NCBI RefSeq assembly: GCF_003008595.1
Contig: NZ_CP027670.1
Location: 1-64,000 of the forward strand
Direction: 5' to 3'
DNA: 64,000 nt
Source: Simplicispira suum
GTDB taxonomy: Bacteria > Pseudomonadota > Gammaproteobacteria > Burkholderiales > Burkholderiaceae_C
Shown here: piece after piece, positions 33,717-42,480 of the stretch
How the letters are laid out: each line of letters starts with the position of its first letter
Numbering within the stretch: the first letter of the stretch is position 1
Notes under the pieces: model-generated
Seen by the model: the letters and a program-made list of their open reading frames with translations, nothing else
Databases searched by the model: none
Told to the model about the DNA's origin: nothing
Program-made: the position numbers and the translations under genes

Positions 33717-33745
33717 TTGACAAAGTAAGGATATTTCCTTACCCT
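33717..33745 (+). promoter_or_regulatory. prlF-yhaV promoter and operator
   Basis: TTGACA (33717-33722), 17-bp spacer, TACCCT (33740-33745). The spacer contains the inverted repeat GTAAGGA-TATT-TCCTTAC (33725-33742), a likely antitoxin binding site for autoregulation. Confidence 0.65.
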
Positions 33746-33772
33746 ACGGGGGTTGCGATCAGGAGAGCCACC

Positions 33773-34090
33773 ATGCCTGCCATTCACGAAGTTGCCACGC
33801 TAACATCCAAGGGGCAGATCACGCTGCCCAAATCCATCCGCCAGGCGCTTGGGGCCGACACCGGCAGCAAGCTCGTGTTCGAGCTTCGCGGCGGGGAAGT
33901 CGTCGTGACCCGTGCCGATGCCGAGCACGAAGACCCGGCCATTGCCGCATTCCTGGCTCTGCTGGCGCGCGATATTGAGGCAGGCCAGAATGTTCGTGGT
34001 CTGCCCGAGGACCTGGCTCGCACGATGCTGGAGCACGCAGGCCACAAGGTGGAGCTGGGCGGCGATTTCGATGAAGACGTGGACATCTGA
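33773..34090 (+). CDS. prlF: PrlF/SohA-like antitoxin, 105 aa
   Basis: SpoVT/AbrB swapped-hairpin domain at the N-terminus (VATLTSKGQITLPKSIRQALGADTGSKLVFELRGGEVVVTRA). ATG 33773 follows AGGAGAG; the earlier frame start is a shadow. Overlaps yhaV by 1 nt. Confidence 0.9.
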   Translation: MPAIHEVATLTSKGQITLPKSIRQALGADTGSKLVFELRGGEVVVTRADAEHEDPAIAAFLALLARDIEAGQNVRGLPEDLARTMLEHAGHKVELGGDFDEDVDI

Positions 34091-34548
34091 TGCAACAGCA
34101 TGGCTGGACACTGCTGTTCCACGACAACCTGATCGGGCAGATGATGAAGCTACGGGCGGCTGTGCTGCGCGTACAAGAGAATGACCCGCAAGGGGTCGGC
34201 TCCAACGCCAACGTCAAGTTCTTCCGGGCCTTGGTCCAGTTGATGCAGGACGTGGTGCCAAGCGATCCGGCGCGGGACGAATACCGTCAGGGCAACACCA
34301 TGGGTCCGGCCTATCGTCACTGGCGACGGGCCAAGCTCGGGAGACGCTACCGGCTGTTCTTCCGGTACGACTCGAAGGCAAAGGTCATCGTGTACGCGTG
34401 GGTCAACGACGAGCAGACCCTGCGATCTTCGGGCAGCAAGTCGGACCCTTATGCTGTATTCGAGAAAATGCTCGGGCGCGGAAATCCGCCAGACGACTGG
34501 AAGGCATTGGTCGAGGCAAGTAAACCGGATTGGAGCAAACTGCAGTAG
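34090..34548 (+). CDS. yhaV: YhaV-like ribonuclease toxin, 152 aa
   Basis: RelE-superfamily ribosome-dependent RNase: GWTLLFHDNLIGQMMKL, RAKLGRRYRLFFRYDSKAKVIVYAWVNDEQTLR, DPYAVFEKMLGRGNPPDDW all match YhaV. Translationally coupled to prlF. Confidence 0.92.
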   Translation: MQQHGWTLLFHDNLIGQMMKLRAAVLRVQENDPQGVGSNANVKFFRALVQLMQDVVPSDPARDEYRQGNTMGPAYRHWRRAKLGRRYRLFFRYDSKAKVIVYAWVNDEQTLRSSGSKSDPYAVFEKMLGRGNPPDDWKALVEASKPDWSKLQ

Positions 34549-34578
34549 GCATTCTTCCTACAGTAAGGGGACAGCCGT

Positions 34579-35037
34579 TCATTTAGGGGGAGGTTGCCCC
34601 GATTTCGAGGCTTTGGCCTGCGCCAATCGCGCCAGTATCTCCTTGCCGCTTCTGTGCTTGAGCTCACCAAGCTGCTGCACCTGCTCGGGCTTGGGCCTTG
34701 CCTTGCCCTGCTCCCAGAGATAGATCGTGGCACCGCTCATACTGATCAGGCGTCCGTAGTCGGCCGCCGATAGGCCCAGTCTGGACCGATGTGCCGCCAT
34801 GCGCGCGGCGCTGAACCGATATTTACGATCGGTAGCCTTCTCCTTTGCATCGCTGGATGCACGCTCGCGCTGGGCCTGTTTCAGTTGCTTTTGCAGAGCC
34901 GCCAGCTCACGCCGCAATTCAGCAATGGCGCTTCGATGCTGCGAGTTGGCTTTCTTCAGGCTCTCAACTTCGGCGCGGACTTCCTTGCGGGCGATGCGCG
35001 AAATCTCAGCTTTGAAGACAGAGGCGATATTGGCCAT
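34579..35037 (-). CDS. Coiled-coil plus HTH protein, 152 aa
   Basis: Residues about 15-75 form a charged coiled coil (VESLKKANSQHRSAIAELRRELAALQKQLKQAQ). The C-terminus is an XRE-like HTH (RLGLSAADYGRLISMSGATIYLWEQGKARPKPEQ). A DNA-binding regulator or partition-type protein; partner unknown. MANIASVFKAE is chosen as start over a 12-codon longer frame. Confidence 0.7.
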   Translation of the reverse strand: MANIASVFKAEISRIARKEVRAEVESLKKANSQHRSAIAELRRELAALQKQLKQAQRERASSDAKEKATDRKYRFSAARMAAHRSRLGLSAADYGRLISMSGATIYLWEQGKARPKPEQVQQLGELKHRSGKEILARLAQAKASKSGQPPPK

Positions 35038-35194
35038 GAGTGCGATTCCAATGGGGTTATGAACGTAAAGCACAGTCGCGGGCTTGAAGGTAACCCGGCA
35101 GAAAAGCGAGCTTAACTGTTCTGCGCCTCCTACAATTCGGAGCGCACGCTGGGCTCTCCTGCGCGTGCTTTCTGAAACTCAACCCAAAGACAAT

Positions 35195-35575
35195 ATGGCC
35201 ACCTCGAAGAAACCCGCCAAGCCCGCCGCGCCCAAGGCTGCACCGTCGATCAAGCCGGTCAAGCCGATAAAGGATGTCCTGACCAAGACATCGCTCACTG
35301 CACTGCTGGCTCAACAGACGGGCGTCGATGCCAAGTCGGTAAAGGCTGTGCTCACCGCGCTGGATGGAGCTATCCTGGGCTCGGTGAACAAGAAGGGCGC
35401 GCAGACGTTCACCCTCCCCGGCCTGCTCAAGATTGAAGTGCAGAAGATCCCGGCCAAGCCCAAGCGCAAGGGCATCAACCCTTTCACCAAAGAAGAACAG
35501 GTGTTTGCGGCCAAGCCGGCGTCGGTGCGAATCAAGGCGCGCGCGCTCAAGAAGCTCAAGGACGCGGCGCTGTAA
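35195..35575 (+). CDS. HU-like nucleoid protein with Lys/Pro/Ala-rich tail, 126 aa
   Basis: N-terminal PAKPAAPKAAPSIKPVKP extension, then an HU/IHF-type domain (LTKTSLTALLAQQTGVDAKSVKAVLTALDGAILGSVNKKGAQTFTLPGLLKIEVQKIPAKP). Divergent from the HTH gene at 35037. Adds to the two H-NS-like proteins on the same plasmid. Confidence 0.78.
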   Translation: MATSKKPAKPAAPKAAPSIKPVKPIKDVLTKTSLTALLAQQTGVDAKSVKAVLTALDGAILGSVNKKGAQTFTLPGLLKIEVQKIPAKPKRKGINPFTKEEQVFAAKPASVRIKARALKKLKDAAL

Positions 35576-35675
35576 TCACGGCGTAGGCCGCAGCCACCAG
35601 ACCCTGCCACGTTTGGGACGTTGGCTCAAGGCTCCGCAGGGGCATTCAATAGGCAGGAGCGGTTCTCCAGCCGCC

Positions 35676-36518
35676 CTATTCCACCGGCTGCACGCCCCGG
35701 CACTTGGGGTAGGACGCGCACCCCCAGAACTCGCGGCCCGCGTGCGCGCCCGTCCTGGCCATACGCTTGACCATGGCGCTACCGCAGCGCGGGCACGAAG
35801 GCTGAGCCGACGCAGCAGCCACACCAACGTTCACGCCCTCCTTCGGAGCACCCTGCACGGCATCGATCATCTGCTTGAGCGCGAGGCCATCGATGAGCTC
35901 GATATTGCGTCCTCGGGCGAACTCGCGGGCGTCGGCTGTGAATACGCCCGAGGTGACGACAAAACCGCCGCTTGCGCCGTGCGCGGACATCACACCGTAG
36001 AGCTCCCGCACCACGGTCACCGGCACCTTGTAGGCCCGCCAGTGCTTGCACTGCACGAGGAAGGTCTCGCTTGCGCGCCTTAGCTTGAGGTCGATGCCGC
36101 CATCGGCGCCGTTGCCGCCTGTTTCAAGGACGGCATAGCCGCGCTGCCGGAAAGCCTCGCCCACCAGGCGCTCAAAATCCCGCCAGACCATGGCGCGCAG
36201 CGCTGCGCCGTCTGGGCTCTCTGCAACCTGGGCGACGAGCCGCCTCCTGCGGCGTCTCCCCAGCACAGAGATGATCGAACCAATCAGGAATACAAGGGGA
36301 ACAACGTACTGGCCGATCGTGGCCAGCGTCTTCAGGATCTGCTGGAGCGCGAGTTGCCCCGCCTGCGCCGGCGTCGTGATGGCGGCCACCTCTGTCCCGG
36401 CATAGTGATGAAGGACCGCGTAGGCGAGCACAGCGAGCAGCACCGCAAGCCACCACGGCAGCATCGCCGCCAAGCTCAGCAGTTCTTCCAGGCCGCTGGA
36501 TTTTCGTTTCCTTGCCAT
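35676..36518 (-). CDS. Membrane-anchored Mrr-like restriction endonuclease with zinc ribbon, 280 aa
   Basis: Two membrane helices (about 18-38 and 68-88), then an Mrr-type PD-(D/E)xK domain (WRDFERLVGEAFRQRGYAVLETGGNGADGGIDLKL...FLVQCKHWRAYKV, with D...QxK), and a C-terminal topoisomerase-type C4 zinc ribbon (CPRCGSAMVKR...FWGCASYPKCRG). Mrr enzymes cut modified DNA; membrane anchoring could target incoming DNA. Convergent with the HU-like gene. Confidence 0.82.
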   Translation of the reverse strand: MARKRKSSGLEELLSLAAMLPWWLAVLLAVLAYAVLHHYAGTEVAAITTPAQAGQLALQQILKTLATIGQYVVPLVFLIGSIISVLGRRRRRRLVAQVAESPDGAALRAMVWRDFERLVGEAFRQRGYAVLETGGNGADGGIDLKLRRASETFLVQCKHWRAYKVPVTVVRELYGVMSAHGASGGFVVTSGVFTADAREFARGRNIELIDGLALKQMIDAVQGAPKEGVNVGVAAASAQPSCPRCGSAMVKRMARTGAHAGREFWGCASYPKCRGVQPVE

Positions 36519-36593
36519 AGTGCCGCCAGAGATTTTCCCTTAAAGCAGTTGCCGCCATGGTAACATGTAACCCAATCGGAAAAGGACTCTGCC

Positions 36594-36815
36594 ATGTCAA
36601 CCTCCACCACTACGACAGACAAGGTGGCACGCTACCGCGAGCGCATGCGCGCCGCAGGCCTGCGACCGGTGCAGTTCTGGGTACCCGACACCCGATCGGC
36701 CGAATTCATGGCACGTGTGCGTGAACAATGCCAGCGCCTGAGCGGGGATCCTCAGGAAGAACAGGCGCTGGGCTTTGCGCAAGCAGCGGTCGAGCATATT
36801 GAGGGCTGGGAATGA
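36594..36815 (+). CDS. MazE-like antitoxin (DUF3018 type), 73 aa
   Basis: KVARYRERMRAAGLRPVQFWVPDTRSAEFMARVREQ matches the DUF3018/MazE-family antitoxins. Stop overlaps the toxin start by 4 nt. TAACATGTAACC upstream resembles the region before 41849. Confidence 0.85.
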   Translation: MSTSTTTTDKVARYRERMRAAGLRPVQFWVPDTRSAEFMARVREQCQRLSGDPQEEQALGFAQAAVEHIEGWE

Positions 36816-37135
36816 TCCAGCGCGGCGACATCGTTGCCGTCTCTATCCAGGGCGACTACGGCAAACCGCGCCCTGCCCTGGTTATCCAGTCCGATCTGCT
36901 CGAAGAGCTGCAAAGCGTCGTGCTCTGCCCGATCACCAGCGAGTTGCGTGATGCGGCGTTTCGCGTGACCGTGGAACCCACCCCTGCCAATGGGCTGAGC
37001 GCGTTATCGCAGGTGATGGCCGACAAGATTTCGACACTGCCCCGCAACAAGCTTAGCGAGCCATTCGGCCGTCTCGATGACGATCGCATGAAGGCGGTTG
37101 AGCGCGCACTCCTACTCGTAACTGGACTCATTTAA
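36812..37135 (+). CDS. mazF: MazF/PemK-family toxin, 107 aa
   Basis: MIQRGDIVAVSIQGDYGKPRPALVIQSDLL, VLCPITSEL, and SQVMADKISTLPRNKL fit the MazF fold, a sequence-specific mRNA interferase. Its stop overlaps the type III mod start (TAATG). Confidence 0.92.
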   Translation: MIQRGDIVAVSIQGDYGKPRPALVIQSDLLEELQSVVLCPITSELRDAAFRVTVEPTPANGLSALSQVMADKISTLPRNKLSEPFGRLDDDRMKAVERALLLVTGLI

Positions 37136-39066
37136 TGCCGAACGAACACAAGGGCTTGCTACAAAGTCTCGATGGCCTCTCGGAAGTCGAACTGCGGCGC
37201 CTGCTGGTCGAACACCTGACAAAACAGAAACTCGGTCTGTACTGGGAGCGCAATGCGATCGACCACGATCGCGCGCTCAACGCCGATGTGGTGCTTCCAC
37301 GGCTGGTACCGCAATGGAGCCATAAGCCAAAAGGTTGCAACGAACATCGCAACCTGATCATTGAGGGCGATAACTTCGATGCACTGCGACTTCTTCGCGC
37401 CACCCATGCAGGGAAGATCCGGGTCATTTACATTGATCCACCCTACAACACCGGCAACAAGGACTGGGTTTACAACGACAAGTTCGTTGGAGCGAACGAC
37501 CGGTGGCGCCACAGCCTGTGGCTGGAGTTCCTGTACCAGCGCCTTCTGCTCGCGCGCGACCTGATGACCAGCGATGGGGTGATTCTGGTCAGCATCAACG
37601 ACGAAAACCGCGCGCGGCTGGAGCTGCTGATGGACGAGGTGTTCCCGGGGCGGCGGCTGGGCAGCCTGGTCTGGCGCACCAAGGACACAGGCAACGACCT
37701 GACACAGCGCTTCAGCCATGTGCATGAACACGTGCTGGTGTACGCCAACGGCGGCTTTGCCTTCAATGGCCGCGCCACGGACCGCAGCAAGTTTCGCAAC
37801 CCGGACAAGGACGACCGAGGGGATTGGTCGCCGCAGCCGTTGACGGCCAACAAGTCCTTGACTGAGCGGCCCAATACCTATTACCCGATTCAGGATCCAG
37901 CAACTGGCTACTGGTATCCCTGCGACCCTGACAGCACATGGCGATTCGCTTCCGAAGCCGTCATCCGCCGCTTGTGCCAAGGCAACGAGACGGCAGTGCA
38001 GGCCGCACTGGCAGCCCTGCGCAGCGACACCATGGAAGCCTTGGTGGCCCAGCGGCTGATCTATTTTCCGCCCTGCAACCCCGAGGACGTGCTGTTCTTT
38101 GCTACCGAGGCCGATCTGCTCGCAGCCCTCAAGGCGGGCAAAGGGCCGATGCTCCCCAAGAAAAAGACGCCGCTGCTCCGCGGCAGCCTGCCGGATCTGG
38201 ATTTCTGGGTCGGAAAACGCATTGCGCCGGGCCGCCCCTCGCGCAAAGAACACTGGACGGCCAAGCCAGAAGCCGAGCGGCTGGCGCCTTTGAGCAGCTG
38301 GATTGGCGGCATGAACGAGGAGGTGGGCGAAGACGAGGTAGAACTGTTCGCCCTGCGCTCAGCACGCGGCGGCGTGGCGACCGAAGAGATCAAGCAGGTC
38401 TTGGGCTCCAAGGCATTTCCACATCCCAAGCCCCTGTCACTTATCAAAGGTCTGCTCCAGCAAGCCACCCGCCCCGGCGACACCGTGCTCGACTTCTTTG
38501 CCGGCTCCGGTACCACCGGCCAAGCCGTGCTGGAGTTGAATGCTGAAGACCGTGGCAACCGCCGCTTCATCCTATGTTCGAGCACCGAAGCCAACAACAA
38601 GGAACCTGACAAGAACCTATGCCGCGATGTATGTGCCGAGCGCCTTCGCCGGGTCATCGAAGGTTATGGCAACAAAGATGGCATAGCCCTTGAACGTGGC
38701 GGCGAGTTCGCCTACCTGCAACTGGACAAGCTCGATCCCGCTGATCTGGCACTCGATGCCACACCCGATCACGCATCCACCATGCTCGCCATGCGCCATG
38801 CCAATGCCGTGCAGGCCGCGCAGCAAAAGCAGGATCCCCGCATCGTGGCCAAGGGCAACGATTGGCTGCTGGTGTTGTGCAGCCAGGTCAACGAAGACAC
38901 TCTGGAGCAGTTGACGGCCCTGCCTTCGATGCATGGCGTCTCACGCCTCGTGGTTTACGCACCCAGGCCCAAATCCTTGTCGGCGTATCTTGCGGATCAC
39001 GGCGTTCAAGCGCAGGTCTTTTCATTGCGCAATGCCCTTGAGCACCGGGCGGGAGAGCACGCATGA
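37135..39066 (+). CDS. mod: Type III restriction-modification methyltransferase (Mod), 643 aa
   Basis: Beta-class N6-adenine methyltransferase: catalytic VIYIDPPYNTGNKDWVYNDKF (about 99-119) precedes the SAM motif LDFFAGSGTTGQAVLELN (about 451-468). The middle should hold the target recognition domain. Starts at the mazF stop and overlaps res by 4 nt, so TA and RM genes may be co-transcribed. Confidence 0.92.
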   Translation: MPNEHKGLLQSLDGLSEVELRRLLVEHLTKQKLGLYWERNAIDHDRALNADVVLPRLVPQWSHKPKGCNEHRNLIIEGDNFDALRLLRATHAGKIRVIYIDPPYNTGNKDWVYNDKFVGANDRWRHSLWLEFLYQRLLLARDLMTSDGVILVSINDENRARLELLMDEVFPGRRLGSLVWRTKDTGNDLTQRFSHVHEHVLVYANGGFAFNGRATDRSKFRNPDKDDRGDWSPQPLTANKSLTERPNTYYPIQDPATGYWYPCDPDSTWRFASEAVIRRLCQGNETAVQAALAALRSDTMEALVAQRLIYFPPCNPEDVLFFATEADLLAALKAGKGPMLPKKKTPLLRGSLPDLDFWVGKRIAPGRPSRKEHWTAKPEAERLAPLSSWIGGMNEEVGEDEVELFALRSARGGVATEEIKQVLGSKAFPHPKPLSLIKGLLQQATRPGDTVLDFFAGSGTTGQAVLELNAEDRGNRRFILCSSTEANNKEPDKNLCRDVCAERLRRVIEGYGNKDGIALERGGEFAYLQLDKLDPADLALDATPDHASTMLAMRHANAVQAAQQKQDPRIVAKGNDWLLVLCSQVNEDTLEQLTALPSMHGVSRLVVYAPRPKSLSAYLADHGVQAQVFSLRNALEHRAGEHA

Positions 39067-41804
39067 CGAATGTTACAAACACCCGCTCCATGCTCCAGGG
39101 CGCTCTTGATCTAGCCGTCACGGCGGGCTCTCTTCAGCCCGAGAAGTTCCAGGAAGAACTTGAGAAGAACATCAGCGCCAAGCTGCTTCGTTCACCATCG
39201 CCACCCTGCCTACTGCGCGCTCCCACCGGCTCGGGCAAAACCTTCGTCATGACCAAGGTTCTTGAACGCGTGTCGAGTGAGCGATCGGTTCTCTGGTTCT
39301 GGTTCGTGCCCTTTGTCACCCTGGTCAGCCAAACACTGGATTCCCTGTTGCAACACGCTCAGGGACTCGCGCCGACGACGCTGGCACAAGGCCGAAACCA
39401 AGATTTGGGCTCTGGTGCCGTCCTCATCTCCACGGCTCAGGCGGTGGCGCGCGCCCAATGGCGCAATCAAGGCTACGACGCAGACGCGGACGATGATGTA
39501 CGCACCTTGGCGGCACTCGTGGCCCGTGCCCGCGCGAAAGAACTGCAAATCGGTCTCGTGGTTGACGAAGCTCACATCGGACTGGACCACAGCACGGAAT
39601 TCGGCAAGTTCGCACGCTGGCTCAATCCGGACTACATGCTGATGGCCACAGCCACACCCAAGGACCAGCGCCTGACGGACTTTCTGGCATCCGCTGGTCG
39701 AATCGGCCAGGAGCACTTTTCTGTAAGCCGTGACGACGTGGTGAAGGCCCGCCTGAACAAGCAGTACATCGAAGCGGTCATCTACAGCATCGGCGAGAAC
39801 ATGCAGCAGGTGACAGATCTTCGCCGCACGGTTCTGCGCCAGGCCTGGATGCGCAACGCCCTCATTGGGCACCGCTTGCGCGATGCCGGAGTTCCCTGCG
39901 TCCCCCTCCTGTTGGTGCAAGTAGCCAACGGCGCCAATTCCGTCGATGAAGCCGCCCAAGAGCTCACGCGGCTGTGCAAGGTGCCTCCCGAAGCCATCGG
40001 CACGCACACCGCCGACAAACCTGATCCTGTCCTGATGGCCCAGATCGCCAATGATCCAACCAAGCACGTGCTTGTGTTCAAGCAATCGGCAGGCACGGGA
40101 TTTGACGCACCCCGCGCATTCGTGCTCGCCAGCCTCAAGCCGGTGAACGACGAAGACTTTGCCATGCAGTTCATCGGCCGTGTGATGCGCGTCTCGCGCC
40201 AGATTCGCGAAAGATTCCCCAAGCCCACACCGATTCCAGAGGAGCTGGACACGGCCTACGTGTACCTTGGCAACGCACAGGCTCAAGCAGGGTTTGAGGC
40301 TGCAGTCCAGGCCACCAGCGCCGTTCGCACTCAACTCGAAGGGCAAAGCGAAAAGCTCGTAACCGCTCGGACCATGAACGGTGCGGTCAAGCTCACGAAC
40401 CGACCAACGCCCGAGCTGCCACTGAGCTACACCATGGGCTTGCCCTCCAGGGAGGAAGAGGCCTCTCCTGCCGGCGCTGCACCGACGCCAGCAGGGTCTG
40501 GTTGGCACCCGCCTACACCTACGGACCCATTGCAGCAGGACCTGCTCGGTGAGGCTGGCTGGACACTGGATACCGTCGATACGAGCTCGCTGCCCAAGGC
40601 AACTCCCGCAACACCGCAACGCCCTCGCACAAGAGAGCAGGTTTTGCAGACCCTGGCTGATAACGGCCTCAGGGCTTTTCCCCTTCGCCGCGGCCTGCCT
40701 GCGCTAAAAGGTGCGCTCAAGTCCGAAGAGAAACCATCCATCGTCAGCCTCTCCGGCATCTCGCAACAGATCGCGCAAGCCTTGCCAATCAGCGCGACGC
40801 AGGCGCAAGCAGCAGTTGATGCCGCGCTCAATCGCACGCGGCAGAAAGAAAAACACAAGGAGCTCACGCAAGGCAAGAGCTACACGCAGAACATCCATGT
40901 AGTGACAGACAGAGCGGCCCTCGCACGCGAAGCCCAAACTGCGCTGCAGTCATTGCCACACGCCGAGGAAGAGGACTACCGCATCATCGTCAACACACTG
41001 AGCGAGCGCCTGCGCGCCACCGTGGATGTGACTCTCGCTGAATCCCCCGATGAAGCAGCTTCACCATCCATGCGGGTACGCCTGGCGCGAGACGCCGCCC
41101 ATTGGGTAATCCGCCAGAGCGCTTCGGAATTGAAAGAGGCGATATTCAAGGCCATCGTCGATCAGGCAAAGCTTGTGGATGCCCAGCCTCTGCCGGATGT
41201 CATGATCTTTCCGACCGACCTCGCGCTCATCGGTTCGTCCAAGAACATCTACGGCGTTCTTCCGCCATCCAAGGATGGCACTGCAGACGTTGAATCGGTT
41301 CTTTTCATGGATCAGCGCCGCTGGTGGGAAGAGCAGCGATTCGAGCTGAATGACGGCAGAGTGATGAACATCGGGCGTTACGACGGCGCCACTCGGCTCA
41401 ACACGCTGGAACAAACCTTCGCATCCTGTCTTGACGAAGCTGAATTCGTGCATTGGTGGCATCGAAACCCTGACAAGAAGCCGTACTCGGTGCGAGTCGT
41501 TCGCGCGGAACACGAGCATTACTTCTACCCTGACTTCGTGGTCTGCGTCACGCATGAGTCAGGCGAACCGCCTATGCAGCGCCTGATCGAAACCAAGCAG
41601 GACACGAAAGATGCCTTCAACAAGGCACAGCACTACCCACCCTTCTACGGAAAGGTGCTTTTCCTCACACCCGACAAAGAGCGCCTGAGATGGGTCAAGG
41701 ATGACGGCACACTGGGCGATGTCGTGAAGCCCAGCGAGTTTCAGGTTGTCAACGACATGCTCAGGCGGACAAAACCCGCTTCCGTTCCGCTTGATGCTGA
41801 GTAA
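39063..41804 (+). CDS. res: Type III restriction endonuclease subunit (Res), 913 aa
   Basis: SF2 helicase: Walker A LLRAPTGSGKTFVMTKV (about 49-65), DEAH-type LVVDEAHIGLDHS (about 166-178), MATATPKDQRL (motif III). The C-terminal nuclease core FYPDFVVCVT...RLIETKQD provides a PD...ExK pattern. Works with Mod to cut unmodified DNA after ATP-driven sliding. Confidence 0.9.
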   Translation: MTNVTNTRSMLQGALDLAVTAGSLQPEKFQEELEKNISAKLLRSPSPPCLLRAPTGSGKTFVMTKVLERVSSERSVLWFWFVPFVTLVSQTLDSLLQHAQGLAPTTLAQGRNQDLGSGAVLISTAQAVARAQWRNQGYDADADDDVRTLAALVARARAKELQIGLVVDEAHIGLDHSTEFGKFARWLNPDYMLMATATPKDQRLTDFLASAGRIGQEHFSVSRDDVVKARLNKQYIEAVIYSIGENMQQVTDLRRTVLRQAWMRNALIGHRLRDAGVPCVPLLLVQVANGANSVDEAAQELTRLCKVPPEAIGTHTADKPDPVLMAQIANDPTKHVLVFKQSAGTGFDAPRAFVLASLKPVNDEDFAMQFIGRVMRVSRQIRERFPKPTPIPEELDTAYVYLGNAQAQAGFEAAVQATSAVRTQLEGQSEKLVTARTMNGAVKLTNRPTPELPLSYTMGLPSREEEASPAGAAPTPAGSGWHPPTPTDPLQQDLLGEAGWTLDTVDTSSLPKATPATPQRPRTREQVLQTLADNGLRAFPLRRGLPALKGALKSEEKPSIVSLSGISQQIAQALPISATQAQAAVDAALNRTRQKEKHKELTQGKSYTQNIHVVTDRAALAREAQTALQSLPHAEEEDYRIIVNTLSERLRATVDVTLAESPDEAASPSMRVRLARDAAHWVIRQSASELKEAIFKAIVDQAKLVDAQPLPDVMIFPTDLALIGSSKNIYGVLPPSKDGTADVESVLFMDQRRWWEEQRFELNDGRVMNIGRYDGATRLNTLEQTFASCLDEAEFVHWWHRNPDKKPYSVRVVRAEHEHYFYPDFVVCVTHESGEPPMQRLIETKQDTKDAFNKAQHYPPFYGKVLFLTPDKERLRWVKDDGTLGDVVKPSEFQVVNDMLRRTKPASVPLDAE

Positions 41805-41848
41805 CACGCAAGGTATCATGTAACCTACTCATAAACCACGGTGATCTC

Positions 41849-42232
41849 ATGCCAACTCCTCGCAATGTCGCCAAGCACTTTTGGAACAACCAGGCTAACG
41901 CGCACAACCAGTGGGACGTGCTCGGCGAAGACGAGAAGATCGCATGGGTCGTGAAGCTGGCCAACCAGGGCGTCTTCAGTGCCTCATCGGCTCCTGACCC
42001 TACCGAATACAAACACTTCTTCGGCAAGGCCAAGGACGCCTTGAGGGGAGGGCGCGATGCCTGGGCCGTGCAATCCACCGGCGAAAAAGTCGCTGTCGCC
42101 TTGGTTCTCAACAAGCCGGAATGGCTACAGGAGATGGGCTACAGCCTGGCCGAAGCGATCGACCGCGCAGGTAGTCAATGGGTAGCCATGATGACGCGGA
42201 TCGAGCGCGATCTGCGCGATCTCTCCGCCTAA
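41849..42232 (+). CDS. Hypothetical protein linked to the type III RM operon, 127 aa
   Basis: ATG 41849 lies 44 nt after res. Acidic, helical (AKHFWNNQANAHNQWDVLGEDEKIAWVVKLANQGVF). Its own promoter is possible (TATCATGTAACC at 41812). Function unknown. Confidence 0.65.
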   Translation: MPTPRNVAKHFWNNQANAHNQWDVLGEDEKIAWVVKLANQGVFSASSAPDPTEYKHFFGKAKDALRGGRDAWAVQSTGEKVAVALVLNKPEWLQEMGYSLAEAIDRAGSQWVAMMTRIERDLRDLSA

Positions 42233-42249
42233 TAACCGAAGAGACGACG

Positions 42250-42480
42250 GTGCAAGCGCAACACACCATACGCATCCTGCGCATGGCCGAGATCGACGGC
42301 CAGTATTTTGAGGTTCCTACTTACGTGCATCGAAGTGTCTGCGGCTGGCAGGTGCGCGTCGCACGCTCCGAATCCCTGCATTTTGCTGACAATCAGTACG
42401 GGGGTCCGCTGCAATCGCTGCAGGCCGCAACTCAACTCGCTGCGCAGCAGTGTCGCTCTCGCGAAAATGCCTACGGTTGA
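42250..42480 (+). CDS. Hypothetical protein, 76 aa
   Basis: GTG 42250; small strand-rich sequence (IRILRMAEIDGQYFEVPTYVHRSVCGWQVRV). Overlaps the integrase start by 14 nt, so probably coupled. Function unknown. Confidence 0.5.
   Translation: MQAQHTIRILRMAEIDGQYFEVPTYVHRSVCGWQVRVARSESLHFADNQYGGPLQSLQAATQLAAQQCRSRENAYG

Noticed and set aside
39210..40619. 469-codon frame antisense to res
   Set aside because: Complement of a GC-rich gene; composition and lack of motifs mark it as a shadow.
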